The notes beneath the pieces are model-generated. The model saw only the letters and a program-made list of their open reading frames with translations. It was not told the origin of the DNA and did not search any database. From Pontibacillus litoralis JSM 072002 (GTDB lineage: Bacteria; Bacillota; Bacilli; Bacillales; BH030062): a stretch of 64,000 nt of DNA. The translations under genes and the position numbers were made by a program. Shown piece by piece: positions 28,554-40,113 of the stretch. How positions within the stretch are numbered: position 1 is the first letter of the stretch; every line of letters starts with the position of its first letter. The stretch spans positions 248,001-312,000 of the forward strand of contig NZ_AVPG01000001.1 of the NCBI RefSeq assembly GCF_000775615.1, written 5' to 3'.

Positions 28554-29849
28554 CTATTTAGAACGTATAGCTGCAAAAGCTTGTTCAGCAGCTTGGATAG
28601 TTTTCTCAATGTCTTCCTCTGTGTGCTTTGTAGATAAGAATAAGCCTTCGAATTGAGAAGGGGCGATATAAATACCGCTTTGAATCATTTCACGATAGAA
28701 CGCCGCAAACATTTCCGTATCCGATTTCTTAGCTGTTTCATAATTATACACTTCCTCGTTCGTGAAGAAGAAAGCCACCATTGAACCAGCTCGGTTAACC
28801 GTTAACGGAATGTCATATTGTTTCGCTGCTGTAGTAAACCCTTCGACTAGACGATCAATTTTACGATTGATTTCTTTATACGTTTCACGCGTTAAAGCAC
28901 TTAACGTTTCATAACCAGCCGCCATTGCTAATGGGTTCCCTGATAACGTACCAGCTTGATAAATAGGACCAGTTGGGGCAATGTTCTCCATTATTTCTTT
29001 CTTACCTCCGTATGCTCCAACCGGAAGCCCTCCACCGATTACTTTTCCTAAACAGGTTAAATCTGGTGTAACACCGAAGTAACCTTGAGCACAATTATAA
29101 TCAACACGGAAGCCTGTCATGACTTCATCAAAAATAAGTAATGAACCATGCTCTTCTGTGATCGCACGAAGCTCTGACAAGAAGTTATCTTTAGGCGGTA
29201 CAACCCCCATATTTCCAGATACAGGTTCCACAATGACACCGGCAATGTCATCGCCATACTGTTCAAACGCATAACGTACGCTTTCTACGTCGTTGTATGG
29301 TACGGTGATTGTGTTTTTGGCAATGCCTTCCGGTACGCCAGGGGAATCTGGTAAGCCAAGCGTTGCCACACCAGAACCCGCCTTAATTAACAAAGAATCC
29401 CCGTGTCCGTGATAGTTTCCTTCAAACTTTAGGATTTTGTCACGACCAGTATAACCACGAGCTAATCGTAATGTACTCATCGTCGCTTCTGTTCCGGAGT
29501 TCACCATTCGCACCATTTCAATAGACGGTACGCGATCAATTACTAACTGGGCTAATTCATTTTCAAGTAGCGTAGGAGCACCAAAGCTCGTTCCTTTCGC
29601 CGCAACATCTTGTAGACGCTGAACAACTTTATCATCTGCATGACCAAGAATAAGCGGACCGTAGCTAAGTACATAATCAATATACTCATTGCCATCAATA
29701 TCGTATAACTTGCTCCCTTTCCCTTTGTTCATAAAAATGGGGGTCATTCCTACCGATTTAGAAGCACGTACAGGTGAATTTACACCACCTGGCATATATT
29801 GAACTGCTTCTTCAAATGCTTTTACTGAACGATTGAATTCACGCATCAT
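28554..29849 (-). CDS. hemL: Glutamate-1-semialdehyde 2,1-aminomutase
   Basis: HemL turns glutamate-1-semialdehyde into 5-aminolaevulinate using pyridoxal phosphate. The 431-residue protein begins [25 protein letters not shown] and has [13 protein letters not shown]. The PLP lysine is in [16 protein letters not shown], and [17 protein letters not shown] is another family block. It is the last gene of hemAXCDBL. With HemA it forms the C5 route to aminolaevulinate. Confidence 0.98.
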   Translation of the reverse strand: MMREFNRSVKAFEEAVQYMPGGVNSPVRASKSVGMTPIFMNKGKGSKLYDIDGNEYIDYVLSYGPLILGHADDKVVQRLQDVAAKGTSFGAPTLLENELAQLVIDRVPSIEMVRMVNSGTEATMSTLRLARGYTGRDKILKFEGNYHGHGDSLLIKAGSGVATLGLPDSPGVPEGIAKNTITVPYNDVESVRYAFEQYGDDIAGVIVEPVSGNMGVVPPKDNFLSELRAITEEHGSLLIFDEVMTGFRVDYNCAQGYFGVTPDLTCLGKVIGGGLPVGAYGGKKEIMENIAPTGPIYQAGTLSGNPLAMAAGYETLSALTRETYKEINRKIDRLVEGFTTAAKQYDIPLTVNRAGSMVAFFFTNEEVYNYETAKKSDTEMFAAFYREMIQSGIYIAPSQFEGLFLSTKHTEEDIEKTIQAAEQAFAAIRSK

Positions 29850-29860
29850 TTATCCACTCC

Positions 29861-30844
29861 CTACTGTTTTTCATTTAGCCATTTAGCTACATCTTTAGCG
29901 AAATACGTAATGATTAAATCACAACCTGCACGTTTCATTGCAGTTAATTTTTCTAGAACAATTTCTTGCTCATTTACCCAGCCATTTTGCGCAGCTGCTT
30001 TAATCATGGAATACTCTCCACTAACATTGTATGCAACTACTGGTAAAGGAAAACGATTCTTCACATCACGCATAATGTCTAAATATGCTAATGCTGGTTT
30101 CACAATGAGGAAGTCCGCTCCTTCCTCTACATCGGATTGCGCCTCACGAATGGCTTCTAAACGATTAGCTGGGTCCATTTGATATGCACGACGATCACCG
30201 AATTGCGGGGAACTATGAGCCGCATCACGGAATGGACCATAGAAAGAAGACGCATATTTTACCGCGTAAGACATTATTGGTGTGTGAACATATCCTGCTT
30301 CATCTAAACCACGTCGAATGGCTGCAACGAATCCGTCCATCATGTTAGAAGGGGCGATGATGTCCGCACCTGCTTTCGCTTGACTAACAGCTGTCTGCAC
30401 AAGTAATTCAAGGGACTCATCATTTACAATTTCCCCTTCTTTCACGACACCACAATGACCATGATCTGTATATTGACATAAACACGTATCCGCTATAACC
30501 GTTAATTCAGGTACGTCTCGCTTCACTTGGCGAATTGCCTGTTGTACAATTCCTTGATCGCAGTATGCCTGTGAACCTACTGCATCTTTTTCTTGCGGCA
30601 CACCAAATATGATTACGGATTGAATCCCTAAATGGCGTACTTCCTTCATTTCTTCTGTTAAATAGTCTAAAGAAATTTGATACACACCAGGCATAGATGC
30701 TACTTCATTTTTAACCCCATTTCCTTCAACAACGAAAATTGGGTAAATTAAATCCGTATGTTGCAAATGCGTCTCCCGTACTAGCGCTCGCATGGATTGT
30801 GATGTACGTAAACGACGATGTCTAGCAAATTGTAAATCTCTCAT
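29861..30844 (-). CDS. hemB: Delta-aminolaevulinic acid dehydratase (porphobilinogen synthase)
   Basis: HemB condenses two aminolaevulinate molecules to porphobilinogen. The 327 residues include the zinc-binding cysteines in [14 protein letters not shown], the A-site/P-site lysines in [18 protein letters not shown] and [12 protein letters not shown], and [10 protein letters not shown]. The frame opens 3 codons earlier with GTG, but the ATG at 30844 gives a better distance to AAAGGA. It shares the sequence TAATG with the hemD stop, implying translational coupling. Confidence 0.98.
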   Translation of the reverse strand: MRDLQFARHRRLRTSQSMRALVRETHLQHTDLIYPIFVVEGNGVKNEVASMPGVYQISLDYLTEEMKEVRHLGIQSVIIFGVPQEKDAVGSQAYCDQGIVQQAIRQVKRDVPELTVIADTCLCQYTDHGHCGVVKEGEIVNDESLELLVQTAVSQAKAGADIIAPSNMMDGFVAAIRRGLDEAGYVHTPIMSYAVKYASSFYGPFRDAAHSSPQFGDRRAYQMDPANRLEAIREAQSDVEEGADFLIVKPALAYLDIMRDVKNRFPLPVVAYNVSGEYSMIKAAAQNGWVNEQEIVLEKLTAMKRAGCDLIITYFAKDVAKWLNEKQ

Positions 30845-31629
30845 TATGTACACTGTCCTTTCTTATTGAAATAAGTAGCAGCCACTTCGATCATGCTTTC
30901 TATCGTAAACGTTTTAGGCATCATTACTTGTGAAAATCCATGTTCTAGAGCGGATTGCTTCGTCGTAGAGCCGATGCATATGCAAGGTAAGGAAGCCGTT
31001 CGTTCTGACCACTTCTCTTCTAGTAATGATACAAAAGCATGAACCGTAGAAGGACTTGTGAAAGTAAGCAAATCACAAGTGGATTGTTCTATTGCTACTT
31101 GTAATTTCTCTTTTATTTTAACATTTACTACTGTTTCGTACATAATTACGGTTTGAACGTTGTGATAAGGTTGTAGCTCTTTCACAACATCTTGTCTCGC
31201 TAAGTTACCTTGAATAACAAGTATGCGATAACGATGTTGTGCACGTGCATTGAAACCTATCCCTAAACTAGTACCTAAAAATGTATCAGGAACCATCTCA
31301 GCAGAAAAGCCATGAGATTGAAGCGCTTTCGCTGTTTTACTACCGACAACAGCAAAACGCTTATTTTTAAGCACTTTTGTAGATATATTCCATTTATTTA
31401 ATCCTTCAAAGAAGAACTTCACACCAGTGGCACTCGTAAAGAAAATCCAATCATACTGCTCCATTTGTTGCAGAACTAAATCATTCTCCTTACTATCTAT
31501 TCCTCGAAAGTGAATAAGCGGAATTTCAATGGAAATTCCGCCTTGTTGTTCAATCAGGTACGTCATATCACTGGCTGCCTCGGCCTCTCTTGTCACCATT
31601 ATACGTTTACGTTGCAATGGAAGCATCAT
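30844..31629 (-). CDS. hemD: Uroporphyrinogen-III synthase
   Basis: HemD closes and inverts ring D of hydroxymethylbilane. The family is poorly conserved. This 261-residue product shows the typical start ([33 protein letters not shown]), [19 protein letters not shown] and [17 protein letters not shown]. Overlap by four bases with hemC upstream and by one base with hemB downstream places it firmly in the hem operon, which supports the assignment. Confidence 0.93.
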   Translation of the reverse strand: MMLPLQRKRIMVTREAEAASDMTYLIEQQGGISIEIPLIHFRGIDSKENDLVLQQMEQYDWIFFTSATGVKFFFEGLNKWNISTKVLKNKRFAVVGSKTAKALQSHGFSAEMVPDTFLGTSLGIGFNARAQHRYRILVIQGNLARQDVVKELQPYHNVQTVIMYETVVNVKIKEKLQVAIEQSTCDLLTFTSPSTVHAFVSLLEEKWSERTASLPCICIGSTTKQSALEHGFSQVMMPKTFTIESMIEVAATYFNKKGQCT

Positions 31630-32552
31630 TCAAGCTCCTTTTTTGCCTGTTCAATGATTTCAGCGCCACCTCGTGCTTTTATTTTCTCAGCTGCTAAGCG
31701 CCCAACCTCTTCTGGGTCTGTCCCTTTCACTTGCTCGGTTAAAATCGTTTTCCCATCAGCACTACCGACCATTGCGGTTAATACAATTTCAGCTGCTTCC
31801 ATATAAGCATATCCACCAATAGGTACTTGACACCCACCATTTAACAAATCTAAGAAAGTGCGCTCCGCCATTACGGTGTTATACGTATATGCATCATTGA
31901 ATTGACTAATCAATTGCAGAATCTCTTCATCATCTTGACGACATTCAATCGCTAGGGAACCTTGTCCAACTGCTGGAATACACACAGACGGCTCTAAATA
32001 TTCCGTTACATAATCATCTGTCCAGCCCATACGCTTAAGCCCAGCTGCTGCTAAAATAATTGCATCAAAATCTTCTTCTTGAAGCTTGCGTAAGCGAGTA
32101 TCAATATTTCCTCTTATCGATTTAATTTGAATATCAGGTCGAATAGATAAGATTTGAGTAGCACGTCGCAAGCTACTCGTCCCGACGATAGCCCCTTCAG
32201 GTAAATCTTTCAATAATACATTTCCTTTTGCTATGTAGGCATCTCGATGATCTTCACGAATTGGTACACAACCAATCGTTAACCCTTCTGGCATTTCAGC
32301 AGGCATATCTTTCATACTGTGAACAGCAATATCAATTTCACCATTATACATGGCATCCTCAATTTCTTTAATAAATAAAGCTTTTCCTCCAACTTTAGAA
32401 AGCGTTACATCTAATATTTTATCCCCTTTTGTAACGATTTTCTTCACTTCATATTCATAGCTTACATCAAGCTTCTTCAATTGCTCAATTACCCAATTCG
32501 TTTGTGTCAACGCTAATTGACTTTTGCGACTACCTACTATTATTTTACGCAT
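31626..32552 (-). CDS. hemC: Hydroxymethylbilane synthase (porphobilinogen deaminase)
   Basis: HemC polymerises four porphobilinogens. The 308-residue enzyme starts [20 protein letters not shown] and has [16 protein letters not shown] and [11 protein letters not shown]. Its dipyrromethane-cofactor cysteine is in [17 protein letters not shown]. It lies 21 bases after hemX and overlaps hemD. Confidence 0.98.
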   Translation of the reverse strand: MRKIIVGSRKSQLALTQTNWVIEQLKKLDVSYEYEVKKIVTKGDKILDVTLSKVGGKALFIKEIEDAMYNGEIDIAVHSMKDMPAEMPEGLTIGCVPIREDHRDAYIAKGNVLLKDLPEGAIVGTSSLRRATQILSIRPDIQIKSIRGNIDTRLRKLQEEDFDAIILAAAGLKRMGWTDDYVTEYLEPSVCIPAVGQGSLAIECRQDDEEILQLISQFNDAYTYNTVMAERTFLDLLNGGCQVPIGGYAYMEAAEIVLTAMVGSADGKTILTEQVKGTDPEEVGRLAAEKIKARGGAEIIEQAKKELE

Positions 32553-32573
32553 CTATGTTCCTCCTGACTGTTT

Positions 32574-33392
32574 CTAAAAGTGGAAGTTGGATAACGATCC
32601 GAATAAGAAATAATTAACTAACAAAAACAAAAATGCAAACATGTTAAAGACGGCCATCACACGACCTTGATACCCTTTTACCACACGTAATGCTAAATAA
32701 ATTAAATAAATAACGAGTACCGTAAAGGAACCTAACGTCTTAACATCTATCATGTAAAATTCATCTGTTGAAGTGTATCCCCAAATCACCCCGAGAATAT
32801 TTGCAATTAGCAACAAAGGCGTCCCTAACACGATAACGATATAAGCTAACGTATCTAATTGACCTAAGTCTCCTAGGCGAAGTAGTCGCTTGTTCCACTT
32901 CTTCTCCTTTAACAAACGATATTGCAACAAATACATAACAGAAAATACATACGACAAAGTGAAGAAACCATATGAGATAATCGCAAGCGTAATATGAGTA
33001 ACGAGCAAGTCACTCACTAACCGCATCGATTGCTCCGTGCCATCACTGTAAGCCGTTGTAAAAATGTGCAATATCATTAAAAAGAAAGCAAATACGTTCG
33101 TAAAGAAAATAAAGAAATCCACTCGGAATAATCGATTAATAATTAACGAAAAAGTCACCAATATCCACGTGTAAAAATATAATCCATCATATAGATCAGC
33201 TATCGGAAATTCTGAATGCCAGAGCATCTGACTCAATAAAAAAAGGGTTTGTAGTCCCCAAACCGTTGAAAGTAACCAGAAGGCTACTCGATTCACCTTC
33301 CGATTTGTTTGTATAAAATCTATAAAATATCCAATAAGACTTAAACAATAAATAAATACAATAAATTCATAAAGCCATTTCATTTCAACCAT
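32574..33392 (-). CDS. hemX: HemX, CcsA-like membrane protein
   Basis: A 272-residue polytopic protein with about eight membrane segments (IVFIYCLSLIGYFIDFI, VAFWLLSTVWGLQTLFLL, FFIFFTNVFAFFLMILHIF, LLVTHITLAIISYGFFTLSYVFSVMYLL). It belongs to the CcmC/CcsA-like cytochrome assembly superfamily and conserves the motif VTHITLAIISYGFFTLS. In B. subtilis HemX lowers the cellular amount of HemA; no direct catalytic role is known. It is the second gene of hemAXCDBL, 16 bases from hemA. Confidence 0.92.
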   Translation of the reverse strand: MVEMKWLYEFIVFIYCLSLIGYFIDFIQTNRKVNRVAFWLLSTVWGLQTLFLLSQMLWHSEFPIADLYDGLYFYTWILVTFSLIINRLFRVDFFIFFTNVFAFFLMILHIFTTAYSDGTEQSMRLVSDLLVTHITLAIISYGFFTLSYVFSVMYLLQYRLLKEKKWNKRLLRLGDLGQLDTLAYIVIVLGTPLLLIANILGVIWGYTSTDEFYMIDVKTLGSFTVLVIYLIYLALRVVKGYQGRVMAVFNMFAFLFLLVNYFLFGSLSNFHF

Positions 33393-33408
33393 AAGGATGT
33401 TCTCCTCG

Positions 33409-34776
33409 TTAAGAATGCGCTACATTAGAAGCTGTCTGAAAGGATACTTTTCCATCTGTACTAAGTGTAGGGTTGTTCTTTTTTCGTTGCTTCTCAAGCT
33501 CTTTTTGTACTTCTTCTTCAATGCCAAAAATTTGCTTAAACATTTCAAGGTGTTGGTCTGCTTTTGGCTGAGCAGCATATTCTTTAGCTTGAAGAATTGG
33601 TTGCTTTAACATTTGATTAATAATGCTTTTCGTATGCTTATTTAACACTTTTTTCTCTCTTTCTGTTAAATCAGGCATTTTTCTTTCTATGCTACGCATC
33701 GTTTCCTCTTGAATAGATAACGCTTTGTTTCGTAAAGCCGAAATAACCGGAACTACACCAATCGTTTGCAACCATTCCTTGAATGCAACCATTTCCGATT
33801 CCAACATTAGCTCAATTTGTTCAGCAGCTTGTTTTCTTGCTTCAAGGTTGGCATCTACAATTCCTTGTAAATCATCAATATCATACAAAAACACACTATC
33901 TAATTCATCAATAGCAGGATCTAAATCTCTCGGAACAGCAATATCAACTAAAAACAACGGACGACCTTTCCGTTCTTTGTGCACTTCTTCAATCATATGC
34001 TTGTCTATAACATATCCATTTGCACCCGTTGAACTAATTAAGATATCAGCACTTTTCAATACATTGCTCAATTGATCAGCGGATTGAGCTGTGCCATTAA
34101 ACTGCTTCGCTAATCGAATTGCCTTCTCCTTCGTCCGATTCACAACGGTAATTTGTGCAACACCTGAACCTTGTAAATTCTTAGCTGCTAACTCTCCCAT
34201 TTTTCCAGCACCAAAGATAACGACGTGTTTATGAACTAAATCACCAAATATCTTCTTCCCTAATTCTACAGCTGCGTAACTTACTGAAACAGCATTCTCT
34301 CCAATTTCCGTCTCTTTATGAGAACGTTTCGCTAATGTTACAGATTGTTTGAACAATTGGTTAAACATCGTTCCTGTTGTACCTGCCTCTTGAGCCAACA
34401 AGAAAGCATGCTTCATTTGCCCTAATATTTGCGTTTCACCTAAAACCATCGAATCTAGACCACATGTCACCCGGAATAAATGTTCAATCGCTCCATCTGT
34501 TTCATAAATAGATAGAAATGGTGAGAACTGTTCCTTTTCAATGTGAAACCAATCTGATAAAAATTGTTTAATATAATAACGGCCAGTATGAAGCTGATCA
34601 ACTACCGCATAAATCTCCGTACGGTTACATGTCGAAAGAATGACATTTTCTAACACACTTTTCTGTTGATTTAATAATGTCATCGCTTCTACCATTTCTT
34701 GCTCAGAAAAAGTTAATTTTTCTCTTATTTCTACAGGGGCCGTTTTATAATTTACGCCGACTACTAATATATGCAC
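33409..34776 (-). CDS. hemA: Glutamyl-tRNA reductase
   Basis: HemA reduces glutamyl-tRNA to glutamate-1-semialdehyde, the committed step of haem synthesis. It shows the catalytic cysteine in [30 protein letters not shown] and the NADPH fold [16 protein letters not shown], then the dimerisation helices. The frame opens at 34794, but the family N-terminus [19 protein letters not shown] starts at a GTG (34776) behind GGGGGTG, giving 455 residues. First gene of the hem operon. Confidence 0.97.
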   Translation of the reverse strand: MHILVVGVNYKTAPVEIREKLTFSEQEMVEAMTLLNQQKSVLENVILSTCNRTEIYAVVDQLHTGRYYIKQFLSDWFHIEKEQFSPFLSIYETDGAIEHLFRVTCGLDSMVLGETQILGQMKHAFLLAQEAGTTGTMFNQLFKQSVTLAKRSHKETEIGENAVSVSYAAVELGKKIFGDLVHKHVVIFGAGKMGELAAKNLQGSGVAQITVVNRTKEKAIRLAKQFNGTAQSADQLSNVLKSADILISSTGANGYVIDKHMIEEVHKERKGRPLFLVDIAVPRDLDPAIDELDSVFLYDIDDLQGIVDANLEARKQAAEQIELMLESEMVAFKEWLQTIGVVPVISALRNKALSIQEETMRSIERKMPDLTEREKKVLNKHTKSIINQMLKQPILQAKEYAAQPKADQHLEMFKQIFGIEEEVQKELEKQRKKNNPTLSTDGKVSFQTASNVAHS

Positions 34777-34821
34777 ACCATACACCCCCAACACAACGTA
34801 TGAACGTACGACTTTTTTCCA

Positions 34822-34836
34822 TTCTAATTATAATAT
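34822..34836 (-). promoter_or_regulatory. PerR-like box upstream of hemA
   Basis: The 15-mer TTCTAATTATAATAT matches 11 of 14 specified positions of the Bacillus PerR/Fur-type box TTATAATnATTATAA. It lies about 50 bases ahead of the hemA start. PerR controls hemAXCDBL in B. subtilis, so the location is meaningful, but the region is AT-rich. The rest of the 340 bases to 35132 holds no convincing gene. Confidence 0.45.
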
Positions 34837-35132
34837 AACATGCCTATCCAATACTTATTTCAGAAAAATGTGAACACTTATTGAAGCGTTTAAACACATT
34901 CAAGATTTCTAAATGATTTATTCCGTATGTACCTTAACACAAGCTTAACAAAGAAGCAAGAAATGCGTACAAGCACTACTAAATAGTGTAGCATTTGTAA
35001 AAAAGCATTTACATATGAAATCACTAGTAGAGTTGTATACCATTATTGTATAACATTCTACAAAAGAAGGAAATAATGCATATAAACCCAAACCGAAGTT
35101 ATAAAGTGGTGCCAATCCCTTTTATAAAGAAC

Positions 35133-35179
35133 AAAAGGGCTGTCCTTAAATTGGAATATCTCCCTTTTAAGGACAGCCC
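35133..35179 (-). terminator. Strong terminator of the lonA-ysxC transcript
   Basis: GGGCTGTCCTTAA (35137-35149) and TTAAGGACAGCCC (35167-35179) pair perfectly over 13 bp. On the minus strand TTTTGTTCTTT follows. It begins 15 bases beyond the ysxC stop. Confidence 0.9.
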
Positions 35180-35193
35180 CGTTATCATGACGT

Positions 35194-35778
35194 TTAGGAG
35201 AGGTAACGCTTAATAGCTCCCCATGCCACCTCTTTCCCTTCTCCTGTTTCTGCTGAAAAGGGAATGAGTTGATCTTGCTCTTCCATGCCAAGCACTTCCA
35301 TGACTCGTTTCAACTGTTTTGCCTTTTGACCTTTTTTTATTTTATCTAATTTCGTAGCAACAACTGTTACCGGTAAATCGAAATGTTTTAAAAAATCATA
35401 CATCATGACATCATCTTTCGAAGGGTCGTGTCGTATATCAACAATTAACATCACCATTTGTAACTGTTCGCGTGTGGAGAAATACTCTTCCATCATTTTT
35501 CCCCATTTTTCTTTCTCTTTTTTCGAAACCTTTGCATAACCGTATCCAGGTACATCAACAAATAAAAAGCTTTCATTCATTTTATAAAAATTTAATGTTT
35601 GCGTTTTACCTGGTTTAGAAGACGTACGAGCTAATGCTTTACGTTGAATGAGCTTATTAATAAAGGAAGACTTCCCTACATTAGAACGACCTGCTAACGC
35701 TATTTCAGGTATAGATTCTTTCGGATATTGTTTTTGGCTAACGGCACTTATAACAAGTTCCGCTTGATTAATTTTCAT
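35194..35778 (-). CDS. ysxC: Ribosome biogenesis GTPase YsxC/EngB
   Basis: YsxC is an essential GTPase for 50S subunit assembly. The 194-residue product contains [18 protein letters not shown] (G1), the switch region [28 protein letters not shown] (G3), [11 protein letters not shown] (G4) and PFSAETGEG (G5). Its ATG overlaps the lonA stop in TAATG, so it is translationally coupled to lonA, as in B. subtilis. Confidence 0.97.
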   Translation of the reverse strand: MKINQAELVISAVSQKQYPKESIPEIALAGRSNVGKSSFINKLIQRKALARTSSKPGKTQTLNFYKMNESFLFVDVPGYGYAKVSKKEKEKWGKMMEEYFSTREQLQMVMLIVDIRHDPSKDDVMMYDFLKHFDLPVTVVATKLDKIKKGQKAKQLKRVMEVLGMEEQDQLIPFSAETGEGKEVAWGAIKRYLS

Positions 35779-38099
35779 TATTTCTCCTCCACTAAAGCAT
35801 GCTTTAAAACTTCATCTAAATGTTTGACAGGAATATACGTTAATCCTTCTCGAACACTATCAGGAATGTCCTCTAAATCTTTGTTATTATCAGCTGGCAT
35901 AATGACGGTTGTTAAGCCTGCGCGATGGGCACTTAAGGACTTTTCTTTTAGACCTCCTATTGGGAGCACTCTTCCCCTCAACGTAATCTCCCCTGTCATC
36001 CCAACTTCTTTCCTCACAGGTCTTCCTGTTAAAGCAGAAACGAGTGCAGTTGCAATTGTTATGCCTGCTGATGGACCGTCTTTTGGTGTAGCGCCCTCTG
36101 GCACATGGATATGAATATCATTGTTCTCATGAAATCGCGGGTCAATATTCAATTCTTTTGCCCTAGCACGAATGTAACTAAATGCTGCTTGAGCAGACTC
36201 TTTCATCACATCTCCAAGCTTTCCTGTTAACGTTAATTTCCCTTTGCCTGGATATAACGAAACTTCGATAGACAACGTATCTCCGCCAGCAGCTGTATAC
36301 GCTAATCCTGTAGCTGCACCTATTTGATCTTCTTCCTCAGCTTGTCCGTAACGATACTTCGGACGACCGAGCAGCTCTTCTAACTTTTTCTCCGTTACCA
36401 CAACCCGTTTCTTATCTTCTGAAACAACTACTTTAGCAGCTTTCCGGCATAAGGCGGCTAGTTGTCGCTCTAAACCACGGACACCTGCTTCTCTCGTGTA
36501 TCGACGGATTAATTTCAACAATGCTGCTTCTCTTACTTGTAGATGGCTTTTCTTCAATCCATTTTCTTTCATTTGCTTAGGTAGTAAATGCGCTTGAGAA
36601 ATATGAAGCTTCTCTACTTCCGTATAGCCCGCAATTGTAATAACTTCCATCCGATCAAGAAGTGGACCTGGAATAGTAGCCATATTATTTGCCGTAGCAA
36701 CGAACATCACGTTGGATAAATCATACGTTTCTTCAATGAAATGATCGCTAAATGTACTGTTTTGCTCGGGATCTAATACCTCAAGCATCGCAGCAGATGG
36801 GTCACCTCGAAAATCGCTCGCCATTTTGTCAATTTCATCAAGTAGAAAAACAGGATTAATCGTTTCTGCCTTCTTCATCCCTTGAATAATTCGACCTGGC
36901 ATCGCTCCTACATACGTACGGCGGTGTCCCCTAATTTCAGCTTCGTCTCGAACACCTCCTAGGGAAATACGGACAAAATTCCGATTCATGGAAGTTGCAA
37001 TTGATTTCGCTAATGAAGTCTTCCCTACTCCAGGAGGTCCTACTAAACAAAGAATAGGCCCTTTAACTGAATTCGTCAGCTTCTGTACAGCCAAATATTC
37101 TAAAATGCGCTCCTTTACCTTTTCTAAACCGTAATGATCTGCATTTAAAATATTTTCTGCACGAGGAATATTTAAATTATCCTCGGTTTGTTCTATCCAT
37201 GGTAGCATTATCAGCCAGTCAATATAATTACGAATAACAGAACTTTCCGCAGAGGTGCTTGGAATTTTCTCATAACGTCCTAACTCTTTATAAGCAACAG
37301 CTTCTATTCGTTCTGGCATATTCGCTTGTTCGATACGCTCTTTCAACTCGGCGACTTCACCAGATTTACCGTCTTTGTCACCGAGCTCATTTTGAATAGC
37401 TTTCATTTGTTCTCGTAAATAGTACTCTTTTTGCGTTCTCTCCATCGACTGTTTTACTTGCAATCCTATCTTCTTCTCTAATTGCAATACTTCTCTTTCA
37501 TTACCAATAATTTCTATAACGTGCTTTAAGCGTTCAGAAACGTTAGCAATTTCTAGAATTTCCTGCTTCTCTTTAATTTTTAGTGGTAAATGAGATGCAA
37601 CAATATCTGCTAAATGACCAGCTGCATTCATATCCTTCACAGAAGCTAATGTTTCGTCACTCACTTTTTTAGAAACCTTTATGTATTGTTCAAACTGATT
37701 TAATAAATTTCGCATAAGTGCTTCATCTTCGTTTTTCTCACCGTGGGTTTCCTGAAGTTGTTCAAAGGAAACAGCAAAATAATCCTCTTGATTCGTGAAT
37801 TCTTTTAATTCCGCACGGTACAGACCCTCTACTAATATGCGAATCGTACCATTCGGTAGTTTCAACATTTGGTTGATTTTCGCAACTGTTCCAACGGAGT
37901 ATATATCTTCTGGTTTTGGTTCACTTATACTCAATTCCTTTTGAGCACATAAGAAAATGCTACTATCTTCTACCATTGCGTGTTCAATTGCGGCGACAGA
38001 TCTATCTCGTCCCACGTCTAAGTGCATAACCATCGTAGGATAAACTAACAGGCCACGTAATGGAAGGAGAGGGATGTTTTGATTCATTGTTTCTGCCAT
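35778..38099 (-). CDS. lonA: ATP-dependent protease LonA
   Basis: LonA is the vegetative Lon protease that degrades misfolded and regulatory proteins. From the ATG at 38099 (GGAGG upstream) the 773-residue protein has the N-terminal substrate-binding domain beginning [24 protein letters not shown] in its closely related form. The AAA+ core follows with Walker [10 protein letters not shown] and Walker [10 protein letters not shown]. The C-terminal peptidase has the catalytic Ser in [15 protein letters not shown] and the Lys in [14 protein letters not shown]. The frame opens 18 codons further without a site. Confidence 0.98.
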   Translation of the reverse strand: MAETMNQNIPLLPLRGLLVYPTMVMHLDVGRDRSVAAIEHAMVEDSSIFLCAQKELSISEPKPEDIYSVGTVAKINQMLKLPNGTIRILVEGLYRAELKEFTNQEDYFAVSFEQLQETHGEKNEDEALMRNLLNQFEQYIKVSKKVSDETLASVKDMNAAGHLADIVASHLPLKIKEKQEILEIANVSERLKHVIEIIGNEREVLQLEKKIGLQVKQSMERTQKEYYLREQMKAIQNELGDKDGKSGEVAELKERIEQANMPERIEAVAYKELGRYEKIPSTSAESSVIRNYIDWLIMLPWIEQTEDNLNIPRAENILNADHYGLEKVKERILEYLAVQKLTNSVKGPILCLVGPPGVGKTSLAKSIATSMNRNFVRISLGGVRDEAEIRGHRRTYVGAMPGRIIQGMKKAETINPVFLLDEIDKMASDFRGDPSAAMLEVLDPEQNSTFSDHFIEETYDLSNVMFVATANNMATIPGPLLDRMEVITIAGYTEVEKLHISQAHLLPKQMKENGLKKSHLQVREAALLKLIRRYTREAGVRGLERQLAALCRKAAKVVVSEDKKRVVVTEKKLEELLGRPKYRYGQAEEEDQIGAATGLAYTAAGGDTLSIEVSLYPGKGKLTLTGKLGDVMKESAQAAFSYIRARAKELNIDPRFHENNDIHIHVPEGATPKDGPSAGITIATALVSALTGRPVRKEVGMTGEITLRGRVLPIGGLKEKSLSAHRAGLTTVIMPADNNKDLEDIPDSVREGLTYIPVKHLDEVLKHALVEEK

Positions 38100-38304
38100 C
38101 AGTGCTACACCTCCATAAGTAATTCTTTCATCATTAAAAGTAAAACAGAGCATGTCTCATTCTTAACAACCTCTTACAACAGAAGCGTAACCTCGTAAAA
38201 GTATGTAAAAAAGACAATGCCCTCTCTAATAACGTTTAGGTTCTTTCCAAAGTATATAGAAAAGCCTTTTCTTTGTAAAATATTATTCATTTCATTACAC
38301 AAAC

Positions 38305-39981
38305 TTACCCACTAGATTGAGACGTTTGTGTTGATTTGGTACGTAATCGCTTTTCTGCTAACAGCGACTGAATATCACCAGCTAAACAGACAGGTAGTGC
38401 TTCTTTAATATGTTTAATTGATTGAACACGAATACCTTCCAACTTATCAAACATTACTTGCTTATTATCATCCGGAATAAGCACATGTTGAACGCCTGCT
38501 TTTTTGGCGGCTTTCAACTTTGCCATCACTCCTCCTACTGGCTTCACATGACCATGCACACCAATTTCTCCTGTTAATGCTATATCATGACGGACAGGAA
38601 CTTTATGAATAGCAGAATAAATCCCTACAGCCATCGCTACACCAGCGGAAGGACCATCAACTGGAATTCCTCCTGGAAAGTTAACGTGAATATCATATTC
38701 ATGTGCTGGTACGCCTAAGGATCGCAAAACGGTTATCACATTTTCAATCGATCCTTTTGCCATGCTTTTTCTTCTTATTGATTTACTTTGGTTTCCAATG
38801 CTTTCTTCTTCAGCAATACCTGTTATATTAATCATTCCCTGTTTATGAGCAGGTAACACATTCACTTCAATTTCCAGCAAAGCACCTGCATTCGGACCAT
38901 AAACAGCAAGCCCGTTCACAACTCCAATTTGATTATGGGGATATATTTTCTTCTCATATCGAGGAGATAGCTGAGAAGCATCGACAACCCATTCAATCTC
39001 TTCTTGAGAAATCGCTTGTTTATTTAATTTGTTCACTAAACCACTAGCAATTTGAATCATATTCACCGCTTCACGACCATTTCGAGCATACTGTGCTAAT
39101 GTCGATAATCCTTTACCCTCTATATGAACGGCTATTTTAGTTGCTGCTTTTTGCGCTACCTTGATGACTTCTTCTTGTTCTAACTCTTTAAAAAACACTT
39201 CTAAGCACCTGGAGCGAATGGCAGGTGGAATTTCTTCTGGACTCCGTGTAGTAGCACCTATAAGTCGAAAGTCAGCGGGAATGCCCTGTTTAAATATTTC
39301 ATGAATATGCAAAGGGATTTGTTGATTCTCTTCACTATAATAAGCACTCTCATAAAATACTTTTCGATCTTCTAACACTTTTAGTAGCTTATTCATTTGG
39401 ATTGGGTGCAATTCTCCAATCTCATCAATAAATAATACTCCGCCATGTGCATTGGACACAGCTCCTGGCTTCGGCTGTGGTATACCCGCTTGTCCCATTG
39501 CACCTGCTCCTTGATAAATAGGATCATGAACCGAGCCTATTAACGGATCAGCTATACCCCGCTCATCAAAACGAGCAGTCGTAGCGTCCAACTCAATAAA
39601 CACCGCATCTTCGTTAAACGGCGTCTCTTCACCTCGTTTCGCTTCTTCTAGCACAAGTCTAGCTGCTGCCGTTTTTCCAACACCCGGAGGACCGTACACA
39701 ATGACATGTTGTGGATTCGCTCCACACAATGCTGCCTTCAATGCTTCTATTCCATCTTGTTGGCCGATCACATCATCGAACGATTTCGGTCTAACTTTCT
39801 CTGATAATGGCTCTGACAAACGTATTTGCCGCATTTTTCTTAATTCTGCTAGCTCTTTCTTTGATTCCCGGTCGATGGTCACTTTTTGCGAGCGTTGATT
39901 TCTTAACAAGTTCCAGAAATATAGCCCAATTACGATACCGAAAAAGAGCTGAATGGTTATAGCAATACCAGCTAATGACAT
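38305..39981 (-). CDS. lonB: Forespore Lon-like protease LonB
   Basis: LonB is the second Lon of Bacillus, expressed in the forespore under sigma-F in B. subtilis. The 558-residue protein lacks the long N-terminal domain of LonA. It begins with a membrane segment (GIAITIQLFFGIVIGLYFW) and has DVIGQQDGIEALKAAL, Walker [15 protein letters not shown] and the LFIDEIGELHPIQMNKLLKVLED block. The peptidase Ser is in PVDGPSAGVAMAVG and the Lys in GGVMAKLKAAKKAG. Arrangement between lonA and clpX matches B. subtilis. Confidence 0.95.
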   Translation of the reverse strand: MSLAGIAITIQLFFGIVIGLYFWNLLRNQRSQKVTIDRESKKELAELRKMRQIRLSEPLSEKVRPKSFDDVIGQQDGIEALKAALCGANPQHVIVYGPPGVGKTAAARLVLEEAKRGEETPFNEDAVFIELDATTARFDERGIADPLIGSVHDPIYQGAGAMGQAGIPQPKPGAVSNAHGGVLFIDEIGELHPIQMNKLLKVLEDRKVFYESAYYSEENQQIPLHIHEIFKQGIPADFRLIGATTRSPEEIPPAIRSRCLEVFFKELEQEEVIKVAQKAATKIAVHIEGKGLSTLAQYARNGREAVNMIQIASGLVNKLNKQAISQEEIEWVVDASQLSPRYEKKIYPHNQIGVVNGLAVYGPNAGALLEIEVNVLPAHKQGMINITGIAEEESIGNQSKSIRRKSMAKGSIENVITVLRSLGVPAHEYDIHVNFPGGIPVDGPSAGVAMAVGIYSAIHKVPVRHDIALTGEIGVHGHVKPVGGVMAKLKAAKKAGVQHVLIPDDNKQVMFDKLEGIRVQSIKHIKEALPVCLAGDIQSLLAEKRLRTKSTQTSQSSG

Positions 39982-40073
39982 AAAGATTCCTCCAGTCCAT
40001 CATTCTATATATTATCAGCTAGTATCTCCGCAAATGATTACATTTAACCCAACATAGAACATCAATTTCGCAT

Positions 40074-40106
40074 AAAAAAACAGCAACCTTAGCTGCTGTT
40101 TTTTTT
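40074..40106 (-). terminator. Terminator of clpX
   Basis: AAAAAAACAGCA and TGCTGTTTTTTTT form a symmetric stem around TTAGC-type loop sequence. T runs exist on both strands, so it works in either direction. It lies just past the clpX stop, ahead of lonB. Confidence 0.92.
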
Positions 40107-40113
40107 ATGCACG

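Noticed and set aside
35076-35213. 45-codon plus-strand frame beginning MHINPNRSYKVV with GAAGGA upstream
   Set aside because: It runs straight through the 13-bp ysxC terminator and into the ysxC 3' end, and has no clear promoter. A hairpin arm encoded as protein is unlikely to be selected.
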